In this document: positions 63,430 to 64,000 of the stretch, in pieces
Numbering within the stretch: position 1 is the first letter of the stretch
How the letters are laid out: each line of letters opens with the position of its first letter
Source: Semisulcospira habei
Lineage: Eukaryota; Mollusca; Gastropoda; Semisulcospiridae
DNA length: 64,000 nucleotides
NCBI GenBank assembly: GCA_036245525.1
Contig: BTPG01000008.1
Location: 28,193,540-28,257,539, forward strand
Direction of reading: 5' to 3'
Notes under the pieces: generated by a model
What the model was told of the DNA's origin: nothing
The model's database searches: none
What the model saw: only the letters and a program-made list of their open reading frames with translations
Translations under genes and position numbers: made by a program

Positions 63430-64000
63430 GGCCTCCCTCACTCCACCACTCTCACTCTCCAACGCGTCCAGAACAATGCTGCCCGCCTCGTCCTCAGAAA
63501 GAAAAAATCCGACCACATCACACCCCTGCTCAAACTCCTTCACTGGCTCCCCATCCCCCAACGCATCCAATACAAAATTATGTCTCTCTGCTACAAATCC
63601 CTGAACAACTGCGCTCCTGCCTATCTCTCCAACTTACTTCACCCCTACACAACATCCCGCTCCCTCCGCTCTGCCTCCGACCCTCTCCGCCTCCATATCC
63701 CTCGCACCAAACTCAACACTTTCGGCCCCCGCTCCTTCTCCGTCTACGGTCCATCCACCTGGAACACTCTCCCACTCTCTCTTCGTCAGAAACACTCTCT
63801 CTCCTCCTTCCAGTCCGCCATCAAAACTCACCTCTTTCAACAGTTTTAGCACTATATCACCACACTCCCCACCGCAAGCTGACCGTCGTAATGTATTTCA
63901 CTATTTGTGGTACGTGAGTCATTGTCTAAAGCGTGCGCATGCGTGCGCGAGTTGTGAGTGCGCGCTTAGAGTTATAATTATTATAAGATAAGCGCATTAC
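63430..64000 (+). pseudogene. L2/CR1-like reverse transcriptase C-terminal fragment, cut by window end
   Basis: The frame to 63849 reads TLTLQRVQNNAARLVLRKKK, HITPLLKLLHWLPIPQRIQY..FGPRSFSVYGPSTWNTLP, the same C-terminal block as at 17168-18658 but C-rich in codon use, so a different family. The 3' UTR ends at the window edge with GATAAGCGCATTAC, a typical terminus. Confidence 0.82.

Overview
This is metazoan nuclear DNA from a repeat-rich genome. Two spliced protein-coding genes are present, one encoding a single-pass membrane protein with SEA and EGF-like domains and the other the mitochondrial complex I subunit NDUFB3. Several non-LTR retrotransposon types, long microsatellites and one ambiguous base (position 52086) also point to an animal assembly. 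The mix of L2/CR1-like and RTE-like elements with a hammerhead-ribozyme repeat suggests a marine invertebrate, most likely a mollusc; that taxon call is inference.

Layout. 1-2408: palindromic elements, a decayed reverse transcriptase (RT) fragment and microsatellites. 2409-7519: nine tandem copies of a 578-bp unit, each carrying on the minus strand a complete type I hammerhead ribozyme. This is a retrozyme-like array and the most notable object here. 7520-12300: the 3' part of an L2/CR1-like element, then an apparently intact 976-codon endonuclease-RT element, both bounded by long (TC)n tracts. 12300-30600: no host gene recognised; many hairpin elements, truncated retrotransposons (two of them inside palindromes) and microsatellites including about 92 copies of CTAT. 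30804-40644: twelve-exon membrane protein gene on the plus strand (571 codons plus stop). 40645-50242: hairpin elements and unique sequence. 50433-52085: two-exon NDUFB3 on the minus strand with a SINE in its intron. 52302-52433: possible divergent first exon. 52588-56271: near full-length RTE-like element with one in-frame stop. 56272-64000: hairpin elements and retrotransposon ends.

A recurring theme is short palindromic elements. I name families by letter. A (core GGCGCC), B (core GGGGGCTCATGAG), C (core GCGGATACGCGGC) and I share ends of the form TTAA-C-C/T-C..TTC, typical of piggyBac-like non-autonomous elements with TTAA targets, yet their hairpin cores are unrelated. A and B full copies are repeatedly close to 213 bp. 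D (GGGCCCGCGCAC core, about 110 bp), F (about 70 bp) and E (CAAATCCGCTGCGCCACC arms) are further families, and G, H, J, K, L, O, P, Q, R and S are single or rare hairpins. Ten of the eleven introns of the SEA/EGF gene carry at least one such hairpin, so its pre-mRNA would contain many strong intramolecular duplexes.

The two genes have separate jobs: the first is a surface glycoprotein, the second a small inner-membrane subunit of NADH dehydrogenase. The rest of the window is mostly mobile DNA.
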